Shown one piece after another: positions 36,440 through 49,188 of a stretch of DNA of 64,000 nucleotides. Position 1 is the stretch's first letter. Every line of letters starts with the position of its first letter. The stretch lies in NCBI GenBank assembly GCA_905250075.1, contig CAJNOP010000061.1:1-64000 (forward strand), in the 5' to 3' direction. Origin of the DNA: Rotaria sp. Silwood1. Taxonomy: Eukaryota; Rotifera; Eurotatoria; Philodinida; Philodinidae. The notes below the pieces were generated by a model. That model had not been told where the DNA came from. It did not search any database and saw only the letters and a program-made list of their open reading frames with translations. The position numbers and the translations under genes were made by a program.

Positions 36440-36800
36440 ATCTAAACTACTCATGACACGCACCGAGCGAGATAATAGTTTTTTTTTTTATCGATCTATA
36501 GTGTACGTAAGATACCTAAGAATCAAAATTTTAACACTATTTATTTATCTTTATTGGAAAAATGGTTGGATAGAGTTCGACGATTTACAAAAGAGAAAGT
36601 GTTTCAAAGTAAAAAATATCCATGAAAAAGGTCCGAGGTACCTATATTCTTCAAATATAAGGAGAACAGACCAAAAATAAAATTTCAACTTTTATGCAAA
36701 TCTTCTTGTTATGTTTGCAATACACTTTTTCTAATGTCACTCGACGAACTCTATTCAATCATCAAGGAAAAAAATGGTATTACAATATGGACTAGTGAAT
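36440..36800. mobile_element. Decayed relative of the foldback MITE at 23768
   Basis: 'ttggaaaaatggttggatagagttcgacg' near 36553 and 'cactttttctaatgtcactcgacgaactctattcaatcatcaa' near 36722 are inverted relative to each other. They match the inner arms of 23768-24336 ('taatggtaggatagagcttgtcgag', 'cagtttttctaatacaactcaacgag'). The outer arms are weak. Confidence 0.5.
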
Positions 36801-37291
36801 ATCTAAAATATCCGTTATCATATTCGATGCATGTCATAGGCAGATCAGATTTTAGATTTGTTAGTTTACTAGTGTGACCTTTAATCTGATCCAAATATAC
36901 CTTCTGTTCTTTACTAACAGTACAAAACTTTTCATTGTAAGAAATTTACTTTTATTTCTATGTCAATTTATGTCCTTTTAGTATTGAATAATGACTACGA
37001 TGACCCGATTGTTACTTCAATCTGTTATTTAACAAGGACGAGCCATACAAGTGACTATTGTTTCAAACAATATGACATTTGATATGTATCGTTTTAATCA
37101 GAATACTGAAGAATATTTGCATTCCTATTCTAATGCGTATCAATGAGGTTTTAATTTTTAAAGACTATCATAAAATCTCTCAATGATTAAGCAACTATTG
37201 AAATAGACTAGCTCGAATATCAATATGTAAACCGAATAAGACAATATAATAATAGACGTTTATATTAATTTTTATTAAATTTATATAAAAA

Positions 37292-38917
37292 TCAATAATA
37301 AACAATTTTATTTGTTTGTAAATTCGATTCATTGTTTAATTGTGTATTTTTTCCATAAAATGAATCATTATTGATAGATGGAAGACACAATAATCGTGCT
37401 GCTCTCGTCATTAATTGTTGATGATGCATTTGAATTCGCATTCGATTCTCGCAAAGTTTTCCAAATAAAAATTTCTCTTGTTCATTGGGTTCATCTGATG
37501 ATGGAGGAGATTTTGTTTCTTCTTTTTCTTGAACAAAATGTTTTTCTTGAACAGAATTCTTTTCTTGAACAGAATGTTTTTCTTGAACAGAATATTTTCC
37601 TTGAAAATTTTCTTCCTTTTCAACACGAGAATTACAAATATTTGGCTTCTCTTCTACAATTCCACTAGGATTAAGACTCTGTACAGAAACTAATGATAAA
37701 CCGTTACCAATATCTTTTAATATTTGTTTATATTCATCATCTAGAAATACAACAGATAATTCTATAAAATAAAAAAACAAAGATATAAGAGATATACTCA
37801 TTGAATAGATGAATATATTATTTAATTGAATTGCATAGACCATTGTTGGTAAAGAATTGAAATTAATATAGATCTGCATTGGAATATCAGGCTTACAATG
37901 CTAAATAAAATAAAAATAATAATTTATTTGAATAATAAATTGGCATAATTATTTACAGATTTTTGTCGACTAATTCCAAATCGATAACACTTATTATCTT
38001 GATGAAATTGTCGTTTTCCTAATGTAAGTGAACATTTACATGTTTGAAATTGATATCGAAATAATATTCGATTCGATAATGGTGGATACTGATCAGTACG
38101 TTGAAGATAATTTCTAAACCATCGACTTAATATTCGAGAAAAATCAATCTAAATTTTTATTTTTATTTTTATATGTTTAATTTTTAGAGAGAAAGAAAAA
38201 TACACAAACCATAATATAAGCTGATTTTATTTCATTGAATGATTGTTGTAATAAATCAAAGGCAGTAAGAATTTCATAGCGAACATAAGGATGATTGACA
38301 TTCAATGAAATAATAACATTTCCTTAAACAAATCGAAACGCCTGATAATAAAAAAAAACAAGACAAGAATATTTATGAAATAAATTACTTTCAATTGGTA
38401 ATTCTTTTGTATAAAGTTTCGAATATTTCAGTTTACAAACAACAATCCATTCTGTAGCGTTAGTTAATGGAGGTATCAACGCTTGAAGTGCGGCACCCGA
38501 TGTAACTAATAAATGTCTAATATTTTTTGAAAAGAATAAAAATTAGTTTTTCTTAGTTCTTTTGTTTTTAACGAACCTAGAAAAATGGTTTTTTGCTTTA
38601 TTGAATAGACCAATTTTTTCTCGATCTACATCATCAGCAAATACAATAATATCTTTAGGTACAATCAATTCCTTTGGTTTGAAATAGTCTTCATCAGCAT
38701 GATTATCGGTAGCTATTGGCTTTTGTTTTAATAAAATAACGCTCGGTTGTGTAGTTTTTAATTTTAGTTTGCCTGAACTGTGTCGATCTTTTCTTCGTTG
38801 ATCGAATGATAAGTCTTCAGCTTTTGTTTGTTTAAATTCAAGTCTCTTGGAAAGTATTGATGGCAAACGAAGAAAATCAGATAATTCGATAATTTTCAAC
38901 GGCACTTCTTCCTCCAT
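37292..38917 (-). CDS. Unrecognised conserved-looking protein, 6 exons
   Basis: Exons on the minus strand are 38917-38577, 38516-38389, 38322-38210, 38148-37957, 37900-37798 and 37761-37292. Every border is GT/AG and the phases close to 448 aa. I do not recognise the family. The N-terminal third is charged and low in hydrophobics. The middle (about 115-330) looks globular, with '-LVTSGAALQALIPPLTN-', '-VIISLNVNHPYVRYEILTAFDLL-', a four-cysteine stretch ('CKCS..C', 'HCK') and '-QIYINFNSLPTMVYAI-'. The C-terminal part has a six-residue repeat (S/F-V-Q-E-K-H/N) about four times, then a short helical end '-RMRIQMHHQQLMTRAARLL-'. There is no signal peptide or clear TM segment once the intron at 37797-37762 is removed. 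The coding assignment is strong from splice structure; function is unknown. Confidence 0.7.
37515..37600 (-). repeat. 18-bp coding tandem repeat
   Basis: About four copies of an 18-bp unit (plus strand TTTTTCTTGAACAGAATG and variants) encode repeated V-Q-E-K-H-S. Copies differ by one to three bases. It lies within exon 6 of the unrecognised gene and keeps frame. Confidence 0.8.
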
Positions 38918-41900
38918 TATTACAGCGTCATTTCATAAAAATGAATCAAAAAAATGAATAATAGCTATACGAATAAAACCGTTCGTGCATGAACATATGC
39001 GCAAGGAGAAAAAAAAGAGAGAGAAACTTATGATGCAACATAAAATGTATGTATACCATCCTCGATAAACATCGAAATGCATAAAAGTTTACCTTCAAAA
39101 TATAACTAAAAGAATAATTATAGATTGAAACAGATGATTACGATTTTGAATTAACACATCTTCTTTTTTTTTCTCGTATCGGAATTAATCTTATCAAATA
39201 GTTATTTCAATAACTACAATACAAGAATTATTAGAGTCACTTAAAGAAGATACCATCATATCATGTCACAGATCAGAAATAGCTGCAGTTAAAAAAATTA
39301 CCTAAGAAAAGGTCTACAGTTATCGACAAGAGAAGAAATCATATATTCAAAAGCAAAATGAAACTAGACTGCTTTTCGAGCGTAGCTTTTTATATTGGAA
39401 TTCTTTTTCATAAGTTCGTTTTTATTTAAAAACTAATCAATTAATATTGTACATCCAAAAATTTTTTTGTTTCGTGACTGACAGAATAAAATTAAAATAA
39501 TAAATACAACTTGGATGATATTCCATTGAATGTGATTCTTTTATTTGATTTATGTTTGTAATATATAACAAGATCGATTTTGTGGACATTTTTTTAATGC
39601 TTTAGAACGAGCTTTTTTTTTGTTTCATCGAAAATCTTTGTTTTTGAATTGAATTTATAAATGAATCAGTTAAAGAAAAATAAAACAAATATTTTCTCGA
39701 TTCTTTTCTAGTTGAAATAGATTCTAATATTGATTCTTTTTTAGTATAATCTTGACAAGTTACTAATCTTAAATATAAATTATAAATATTTAACTCACAC
39801 AAAACGATAATTAGATTTTATAAGTATTCAACTTCTAAGATATGAGCCAATATTTTTAGATCCGGTCATACATCACCATTTAAGGAAGCTATCAGCTGGT
39901 AATTGTCCTTTTGTGTCTATTAATATCTCTTGAATGCTGTTGAATTTTGAAAAAAACAAATTTCGAGTGTATCTCTTGCATCAAACTCTAATGATCTCAG
40001 CAAACTTTTCAATTCGACATTATGCCTAGGTAGTGAAAGAGTAGTTCACCATGGCAACTCAGCAATTAAAAGAAAATGAATAGACTGTTACACTTCATAG
40101 AGTCAGCCACATTAATAATATCCATCACAACGTTTAAATTTAAAGACAATAATCATTGGCAGACATCATGTGGAATGGAATATAATTTTTTACTAAATAA
40201 TGTTTTTCAGTTTAGATATTGTCATACAGTAAAAAAACTTTATTCAATGATTTTATTACAAGTTGAAATAGTACATATCAAAGAAACAATATTGATTAAT
40301 TTTACTGATGGAAATTCAAGAAACGTGAAGAAGATGTCACTTGAAAAACTAATTTATAATCAATGTCATAGTAGAAAACTGAATTTTTACGCCTTCTAAA
40401 AAAAACCCTCAAAGTAAAAATTTCAATATCGGATCACTGTTGCCGAACGAGTTCTAAAATCAAATAATCTCTTTATAGCATTTAATCGCCATTAGGATTG
40501 AATTGTACCGTTATTTATAATTTAATTAATCAAAAATGAAAAACCTGAGCAAATAATTCCATAATAATTCAAGCAACGAAAAAAAGATTCGATATGCACC
40601 GACCTTAGTTTATTCGGTGTCTAATCGATTCCAGGTATTCACTTAATTGATCTATACTCGAGCAGTTAACGAGCCGACTGATGTTTCTGTTTTTTTGAAT
40701 TCAATAAGTTCTGTAACCTTATTATAATGTGTCATTCTCGTTGCAATTATACACGTAATTCATTTTTATGAAAATTATACAATGAAAAGTATTTGAAGAA
40801 ATAGTGAATTTAAACAAAGAGATTAATAATCAAAAATATTTTTCATGCAAGAAACACTAGACTTATCAAAATATTTTTGAATATATCAGTACTATTTCAC
40901 ATCATCGGAAAAATATTATTATGATATACCCATATCTCTAGAAAATCATGAACCTTTGTCCTCATCTTATGATTCAAGTTATGTAAGGGAAAATAATATT
41001 ACATAACACAGAGGTCAAGCTAAAATTTCAAAACTCAGTCTGGTCTGATGATCTGTCAAGAAGCAGGTTAAGATGACAGCTCCGATCTGTATTATATTGG
41101 ATGACTAATATATACTTTTTCTAAGGCACTGTAATAATTACCATAGCAAATAGTATGAATACTATTAGCCACTTTCTGAAAACCCAATAGTATTAAACAG
41201 CAGTGTTCTATCACAGTCACAAGATGAAGCAATAATTCAATAAGTTCCGATGCATAAAATAATAATAATTACATTGATCTGAATATTTACCTAATGCAAC
41301 TGTGAAATAGATAATTTCGCTAATCCAATGCATTATAGTTTAGTTGTGTGAAAGCTCAGTTAAGATCGAACTGATGAATACCTATTTTTAATTGCATATT
41401 ACAAACTAAGAGACATAATCGAGAGTTAAATAAAGAAAAAACAAGGGGAAAACGTGATAATTCATATGTTTCAAAAACAAAATTAGTCTCTTTCTGGTTA
41501 AGTTATTAATGATGAAATAATTTGAATAGATAGACTTGAATATATTGTAAAGCTATTTAACTATTGCTGTTATATTGTCGCAAATTTCCTAACATAAATT
41601 TAAAAAACGATTTTTTTTTCTTCAATATATTAATTATCTCTTTTATTCATTCGTGTTTTTTAGTACACCTCAAGTAAATGAGTTATGACTAAAGGAATAG
41701 TAGGAACTTAGAAGTACGAATCCAGTGATTGAATTTGGTGACCGAATTTATTCAAGTCGTTGTCAGAACTGACCGTAATGGGATAGAATCGGCAACTGCA
41801 TTGAATCACCGAGTACCTGGTTTGAAGTTCCTACCATTGTTCAGCCGAAAGCAGTGTCTTTCTTGTGGGCTCCAACTAGAAATCCGTGAATTTGAGCGCT

Positions 41901-42376
41901 GAAATCATTGATCTGAGGACAATATAAATCTAATTTTTCACTCATCTCGGTCTTTAAATTTTTCTATTTTTTATTTCATTTATTATTTGCATTATAAAAA
42001 GAAACATAAAACGAAAACATTTGGAAACCCATCAGTACGATTCATTAACGATCAAACATGTTTACTGAAGAAGAGAAATTATTTTATTGAGTGAAATGGT
42101 CTTTTTGTAAGATAGAAATGGTTTCTGTTATTCTAACATTGTAACTGAAGTAGCATAATGTAAATAAGTTACTGATCATATTCTGCTTTCATGGTAAAGA
42201 CAAAATAAAATGAGGAAAGTAAAATGCGATATAAACTTTTGACTTTGACATGTAAAACTATGAAAAACTGTTCGAATTTGGTAGAAAATTTACATGAATC
42301 AAAATCATTATTATTAACGAAAAAAAAGAAAAAGGTACAGTGCTTTTAAGCTCAATTGATTCAAATAGAATCTGTT
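38918..42376. other. Intergenic, no gene supported
   Basis: A 3.5-kb AT-rich spacer. The open frames at 39602-39802 (minus) and 40076-40399 (plus, 107 codons) show neither a known domain nor splice-consistent neighbours. A short imperfect inverted repeat (41700-41834) is listed separately. Confidence 0.5.
41700..41834. repeat. Short imperfect inverted repeat, possible mini-MITE
   Basis: TAGGAACTTAGAAGTAC..GTGATTGAAT on the left is mirrored by ATTGAATCACCGAGTACC..GAAGTTCCTA on the right, with mismatches. About 135 bp, more GC-rich than its surroundings. No target duplication was identified. Confidence 0.4.
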
Positions 42377-43203
42377 TTAATATCGTCTGTTTGAATTCCA
42401 AGGAATTTCACCTGGTGCTGCTTGTGGAATATAAGTAGTTCGATGATAAGCAGTTGCTGGTGGTTGAACATATTGTTGTTGAAGTGGAGGAGCATTATAA
42501 CTTGGTTTAGGTGGTGCATAATAACTTGGGTGAAGTGGTGCATAGTAATTCTGTTGTTGAGATTGTAAAGTAGGTCCTACTTGTCCATTAGATTTATTTG
42601 TACATACGTAATAAATAACTAAATAAATAATGCACAGAATTAAGCATAAACCACCGATACCCAATTGCATTGCTTGCACGAAAAGTTTAGCTTGACTTTC
42701 TGTATAAGTTTTAAATGGACCCCAATTATTCATTAATGTAAAAAACCATTGTCGAAAACCATAACTAAATGTAGCATTGGATGCAGCATTTGTAGTACAT
42801 GATGAAGTTAATAAACATGCTGTAGGTTGAGCAATAAAATAAGCATCGAATCCAATTAATGTAATGCAAGCTACAAGAGCAATAACTGTAACAATAACTG
42901 CACGAAAAGCAGGTGGCAATTTAGGCGCACCACATCCTATTGAAAATTGAATTATTGATATTTTATTTTATTTTACTTTTAAAAGATTAACTTACCAGCA
43001 ACAAATAACAATATAACATGTATAAGCATAATAAGTCCACACCAACCACCAGCAAATACATTTGTGGTCCAAAAATTAACTCCAACATTACCAAATTCAG
43101 TTATGAAAAGAACAAGCACAGCTATTAATTCAATGATAGCCATAAATATTACAAAACATTTTGGCCATATTTCACTAAACAGACGATCGTTTGTAGGTGC
43201 CAT
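42377..43203 (-). CDS. Four-transmembrane (MARVEL/tetraspan-like) membrane protein, 2 exons
   Basis: Exons are 43203-42996 and 42936-42377, giving 255 aa. Four hydrophobic segments lie at about 13-36, 49-70, 80-100 and 155-180. Between TM3 and TM4 is a loop of about 50 residues with two cysteines and N-glycosylation sites. The cytosolic tail (about 185-255) is rich in Pro, Tyr and Gln, with Y-A-P-P and Y-N-A-P-P repeats. The topology matches MARVEL or claudin-like membrane organisers, but no family signature (such as W-GLW-C-C) is present, so assignment stays at topology level. Cytosolic Y-x-P-P tails in such proteins often bind WW-domain or trafficking partners, which is inference here. Confidence 0.72.
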
Positions 43204-45384
43204 ACCTCACACTGAAAAAATAGACAATGAAATCTTCACATAAAATTAAAGTGTAAAAAGAAAACTATCTTTTCTATTTTCAAGTAGAAATAAAATGCTG
43301 CTGCTTTCTGTTTGCAACAACTGTTATTTACTTACAAAATTCTTTTCTTACTCTGTTTTTTTTTCAACTACTGCGCGTTCATTTGAATGCAGTTTATATA
43401 CGTTAAAAGAATAGCAATCGTTATTTTTTACTTCATGATGAAAGAAACACTTAAAAATGTGAGCAAATATGTAAAACGTCATTAACCAAGGCTTCCAATT
43501 TCTTATTCAGCATAGAATTTAAAAAAAACGATAGTTAACTCATATTAGTCAATATGTTAAGTATATTATCTTTGTCAGCTGTTAATTTTCTTTCATTATA
43601 ATTAAAAGACAAGAGAAAAATAAATGCAACTCTTTAAAGAATGACGCTATATTTTTTTATTCAAATTATAAAACTAATGAGCCTGTCTACGCAAAACGTT
43701 ATTCCGTCATGCTTTGTTTGTTTTATTACGCACAAGCCACTCAATATTTAAGATCAAATGTTTTTGCAGTTTTGGACAAAAAATTGTGCTTTTCAAAATG
43801 AGAAATTGCAAAGCTGTCCACGACTCCTTATTCATCATAAACAGAGCGTGACGGAATAACACCTCTCGTGGACAGGCTCTACTAGTATAATTTAGCATAA
43901 GAATGCAAATATCAGACTAAATATAATAAAAATAGCAATATTTACATTGAACTTTTCCTGATGAAATCTGTTAATTAATCCTATTAAAATATATGAACAA
44001 AATAGTGTATCTTATACAGAGCAGAATAAAACATTTATTTTAGCTCAGTCTTGAGCCACACCAAAGACATTCAGCTCAGAATAAAGTTTACAATCATTGT
44101 CAAATTAATCATCTAGTGTTTGTTTGTAAAAAAGAAATAATATTTATTCAGATCTTATTAGGATAAAATAAACAACAATAGAGCGTAGACATATAGTATT
44201 AATTGGTATTCAGAATTTCCTTTTAGTTCATATATAACATATGAAAAGATAAATAAATTGTATCTTTGAATTGATAACAAAGTCAGTCGTTGTAAAATCT
44301 ATGCATTGTGAGGATTGTTTTGATTAAAGTCACTTGCTCATTTTTTTTCCGGTAACTCTTCAATCATATTAAAGTTTCAAGATACTGCTAAAATGTTGGA
44401 AATCGTTTGTTTTTGATCGAACATATCTGTTGTGAGACAAATGCGTTTTGATTTATTATATATATCTTTTTCAAAATAGTTCTACTATTTCAACTTTTAT
44501 TTTTTATGACATATCATAATTTGTATTTATTTGTTTCTCTCAATATTGATGTATTCTATTTATACATTGAATTGTAATACAACTATTATCTTGACATTCA
44601 TATGAACAAACATATTGAATGTACGAATATAATAGTACTCTTCAGTTTTGTACTTAATCGAAAAATAATGGAATATTTACTGTGAATACTTCTGTTCTCT
44701 AATGGTGACCTATTTCTAACCAAGAACTTTTTTTTATTGATTAGAAATCTAATTATTTCATTTTTCTGAGGTTCATTCAAAATTTATTTATTATTCATAA
44801 TAAAATCAATTTGATGAAATCCACACATATTCTTTGTCGAATCACTTTATTAAAATATGTCAAAATGATTCATGCAAAAATGCGATGAAAGAACGCTTAT
44901 CTAACAAACTCGAGTATATCCATTAAATGCACTAAAAATCTGAAGTTTTTTTTTATTTAAAAAACGCCTAACAGTTAGATTTTAATAATAAAAAAAATGC
45001 ATTGTAAAACAAGTCATTTAGTAAAAATAACCAAAACGAAGATTTTCTATTGAAAAATAAATTAGTTGACCACCTTTCATTTGCTTGTTAACAGCATAAG
45101 CATGAATTCATAACCTTTTTTTGAGTTAATTGAAACATTTGAAATTCAAGGAAAGAGACACTCTTGATGTTTTTGTACTATTACTCTATCGAGAATAAGA
45201 AAAAATAAACATTAGCATTTTTCAAATGATTCATTTTCTTCAGTTATATCTTGTTTTTTTTTTCTTCTCTGGACACTTCTATGAAAAACATCCATTAGAT
45301 GAAATCATGCTGGTTCAATTACAAAAAGAAAAAGAGCAAATAAAAAGAAAAACATGCAGTGCAAAAAAAATTTCTTTTGTTAAT
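43204..45384. other. Intergenic, one small MITE, no gene
   Basis: AT-rich spacer upstream of the four-TM gene and downstream of UCHL3. Apart from the MITE at 43679-43879 no structure or credible frame was seen. Confidence 0.55.
43679..43879. mobile_element. 201-bp MITE with GAGCCTGTC ends
   Basis: The left end GAGCCTGTCTACG, with an inner block GTTATTCCGTCATGCTTTGT, matches the reverse complement of the right end (..ACAGAGCGTGACGGAATAAC..CGTGGACAGGCTC) over about 40 bp. CTA-containing flanks occur on both sides, but the exact duplication is ambiguous. The minus frame 43707-43898 is chance. Confidence 0.75.
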
Positions 45385-48300
45385 TTATGATATTTTCGTC
45401 AAAGCCAACATTGAAAAACGAATATCTCCACCAGCATTTTCAATTAATTTTAATATAACATCTTTGGTACTCTACAAAAGAAGAAAATAAATAATGAGAT
45501 TAATTTTCTAAATGTAGTCTAGAAAAAAAAAACTACTCAATGTTAGATCGTTAAAAGAAAAATAATTCTTATTTAATAAAATGCCACCAACTGTTTCATA
45601 TACTCTAAGAAAATATACGAAAACTATGGAAATTACTCATCTTTTATTATTATGTATCAGAATCTCTATGAGAAGAATTTAAATTGTTCATAAATAACTC
45701 ATAATAATCACCAACTTGGTCATTAGTTTCTATTAATTATTCTTATACTTTTTCTAGAAGAAAGATAAAAATTATGCTCTATGTTGGTAAAACAAATGTC
45801 AAGAATTCTTCATTTCGACAATATTAAAACATTATGTTCGCAATTTTGATTGAAGAACATAAATGATAAGGTGAATATTGAATTATAATTCAATTAAATG
45901 ATAGTATCGTTTGCTTGTATTTTGTTATATCTATCAAGTGATCTACTCGACATGACCAAACATTGATCACGTACATATAGAGCGAGTCTAAATTTCAAAG
46001 TGAAGAAAGCGAAGTCTACCATTGACAAGAGAACGATCGATAGTATTTAAAACGAGAGCGTTTCTATTTCTGAATAACATTGAATGATCTGAACACACGA
46101 AATCTCTTTCAACTAGAATAAGTCATCAAACAAAGAGCGATTAGTAGAAAAAAAAATTGTTCGATTTGCTATTAATTTATGGGATACGAAGTAATCTCTC
46201 AACAGACGATCTTTAACAAATGTTTTACATCTACAAACCAAGATAATACGTTCAAAAGCTATTTCTACGTTTGGTGAAATTCCATAACAAAACTCGCTCA
46301 TAGTAGGTTTTTCTCGCTTATGTTGTGAATTTTTGCAAGTAAAACAATGTCTCCAGATAGAACTCAATACAGGCTCCAATGATTACACTCATTAGTATAC
46401 ACATATTTGAATATATTTGGCATTAGCATCAAATTCTGAATAAAAGTGTAGTATTTAATTAATCAAAATTTCAACTTCGATTTTTCTCGAAGAAGTTGAA
46501 ATCTTTTTTTTCATTGTATTTCATCAAAAAACATGCAATTTCATGCAGAATTTCATCTTGTTGACGAGTATTTGGTTACTTTTGATGTTTTTGCTTTCAT
46601 CCTGATCCAAATTGGGATTTTCGGGAAAAGGATGAAATTCTGTAACGAACACTATTTTCAACATGTTATTCAATACAGTCATGTTTATAAAGAGATGAAC
46701 TGATATTATGACAACTTGTTAAAAACTGAGCAGATTTTATATAAAAAATTTATTTGTATGTCGCTTTGTTTCATGATAAACTGGTAAATCGTCAGCTCTG
46801 TTAAATAAGATTTCATTATGGGAAGTTCCGTAGCACTCGATATTTTCCGACAGAGATCAACTCGAGTTAAAGAAAAGTTTCAAAGAACGTGCTGTTGCCG
46901 TTGATGAAAGATAGGTGTTAGAAAAAAAAACCAAAGAAACATTCGAATTATTTTTGTTCATGATTTATTTACATTCGTAGACATAAAATTCACTATTATA
47001 ATATAAATATGGTTGCAAGCACATAAGCCATCATCTTCATCACCGTTCGTACTCACTCTGTTGTAACACAACACGAGAATCTGTTCGGCGAATAAAGGAT
47101 ATCGTCTGATAAGGTTGTAAATCTACTACTTGCTAGATCTCATTCTTAGTAGGATAAAAAGCTAGAGCATGAAATTCTACACATTCTTGTCTAATTATTA
47201 GTTTTTGTTGAATAGCAATAAAAATTTCTCAAAGACTAAGTAGTCTTCAGAGTCTATTACTTTTGAGTATTTCGGTTATGCTCTAAAAGTTGACATACTA
47301 ATCATATTCACCACTAAATTCTGTCAAAAATAATGTCAAGTCAAATAGATACGATAAATACGGTTCTCATATTATGTAAATAACGCAAATACAGCTAAAA
47401 AACTTTATGATCAAAAGCTAAGCTGTCTAAAATTCCATAAATCGAAATAGTTTTGAGAAAAACCTATTTTAATATCATATTCAACTTTAATCTAATTTTA
47501 ACTTCAAAGCAAAAAAAAACAATAGTGCGTTTGAAACTAACACAAAATAGTACATAATATCCTACGTATTTCAGCTAAAATAATTTTTTTACTGAAAAAA
47601 GCGATATAGCTATCTTTCATAACTTTTTTTTCTCAAGTTTAGCCTATGGTTCTGCCGAGAAGTATTTCTGTTACTCGGAAATTGAAAATGATAAATAGTG
47701 GTATCGATTTTACAATACTTCCAAAATGGGCACTTTATTACAATATTACGATAAAAATAAATTTTGGAATAGAATAGCTTTTTCTCAAATCTAGTTCGAT
47801 TTAAGAAGCTTGAGATAGTGTAGTTTTTCATCATAAAGATTTTTAGTTCTAACATGAAATAATTATATTTCGAAACATGAGACTTACTTAAAATGATTCT
47901 TACAAGAATATTCTTTGTCAAGCTCTTCTTGTAAACTTTTATCATCAACGAGAGTACTCATTTTATTCATCACAAAAAATACTATATCCTAATGAAAGAC
48001 AGATGTTTTTTCATTCATTTAATAAAAAAATTAATGATGCAATCTATTGATTTTATCTTTTATATAATGTTAAGTGATAATATCAAGATGATCTATGATC
48101 TCTTAAATGATTAAAATAATTTTCTGCGAAACTTCAAAATTGACTTACACGTAGTAAATCAAGTGATTGTCCAGAATGTATTTTAACAGAATGTTTAATC
48201 GGATGTGGATGTCGACCATCTAATTCATAAAGTTCATTATTAACATTGACGAAACATACGAAATGTAGATTAACATGTTCTTCTCGATCAATAACCTATT

Positions 48301-49188
48301 TTTAATATAAATACAAATCAATAATTAAATGAAGTAAACTTTTCCATTCATAAAGAAGTCTTATCAAATGGAAAATAATAATTAAAAATAGTTCATCGAT
48401 AATTCAAACTGTTTCATCCGAATAGAAATAAGCTATCAAAAATTTTTTCTGAACTGATTTTCTGAAAAATCTTTGCTCATATATACATACATGTGAGTCA
48501 CCTTCTTCAGCAATCATATCATTAGCTGTCGCCATATCCAATGCATGTTTTAAATGTTCAGCTCGTTGTTCAGGTGTCATTAATTTCGTTGTTTCCAAAA
48601 AGTGAGCTAATGGTTTATGTGCTAAAAATTAAAACATATATATATAAATTTAATAATAAAATTGTTTCTCTTTGATTAACAAACAATCAAGTTGAAATTT
48701 TTCAAGATTGTTTGCAACTGAATGAATGACTGCAATTGATCCACATGCATTACCAACACTTTGTCTTAAAAAATAAATAGCTTGAGAATAATCAGGTGGT
48801 GTATGTGCTGCTTCTTCAAATTCTCGTCGACGATGTTTTTCATGCTAAAAATAAATATTTGAAATTATTATATAGATGAATACTGCAATAATCTACTTCG
48901 TCAGTTATAGGAAAAATTAAAAGTACAGCAGAGACAGGTTGCGGTACAAAAGCGAGAAGTTCTTCATCAAATCCAATTATTTCAACAAATTCATAATCAT
49001 CGTTCTTTACACCTAAATTTTTTAGATATTTATTTAATACCTAAAAAAAAAGAAAGTCATACGTAAATGTAATAAATATAGAAATAATTTACTTCAGGAT
49101 TTCCTTCTAAAGGCATCCAACGAGGTTTTGGTTTATTTAATTCACCAGCATTGGCTGCTGCTACACTTATCTCAGCATCTGTACTCAT
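45385..49188 (-). CDS. UCHL3: Ubiquitin carboxyl-terminal hydrolase, UCHL3 type, 6 exons
   Basis: Exons on the minus strand are 49188-49093, 49040-48897, 48844-48685, 48621-48491, 48295-48149 and 45471-45385, in phase to 254 aa (human UCHL3 is 230). Peptidase C12 landmarks are in order: '-RWMPLEGNPEVLNKYLKNLG-' at the N-terminus; oxyanion Gln108 and catalytic Cys114 in R-Q-S-V-G-N-A-C-G-S; catalytic His188 in H-V-N-L-H-F; catalytic Asp203 in Y-E-L-D-G-R; and a C-terminal '-GDIRFSMLALTK-'. It removes small adducts from the ubiquitin (and NEDD8) C-terminus in the cytosol. The last intron is 2.68 kb, far longer than the others. A minus frame at 47904-47988 was considered as an extra exon but adds sequence absent from the family and does not splice on in phase. 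Confidence 0.93.
45472..48148 (-). other. Oversized last intron of UCHL3
   Basis: 2677 bp with only short frames (46113-46379 and 47610-47948, both minus) and small hairpins (e.g. 46468-46492, TTTCAACTTC/GAAGTTGAAA). No transposon termini were recognised. The intron assignment rests on direct phase-0 joining of 48149 to 45471, which reproduces the UCH C-terminus. Confidence 0.6.

Larger units (their letters stand above)
35591..37291. other. Intergenic with decayed MITE copies
   Basis: No gene was seen (frame 36453-36680 lies in a transposon relic). The stretch 36185-36310 and the block 36440-36800 are repeats described separately. Confidence 0.55.

Noticed and set aside
39602..39802. 66-codon minus frame with fairly normal residue composition
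   Set aside because: No domain, no splice-consistent neighbour, no start context; could be an exon relic but cannot be supported.
40076..40399. 107-codon plus frame
   Set aside because: No recognisable family and composition close to that expected by chance in AT-rich DNA.
47904..47988. Minus-strand frame with GT/AG-like borders considered as an extra UCHL3 exon
   Set aside because: It inserts about 28 residues absent from the UCH family and ends in a phase that creates a stop with the last exon; joining 48149 directly to 45471 restores the family sequence.
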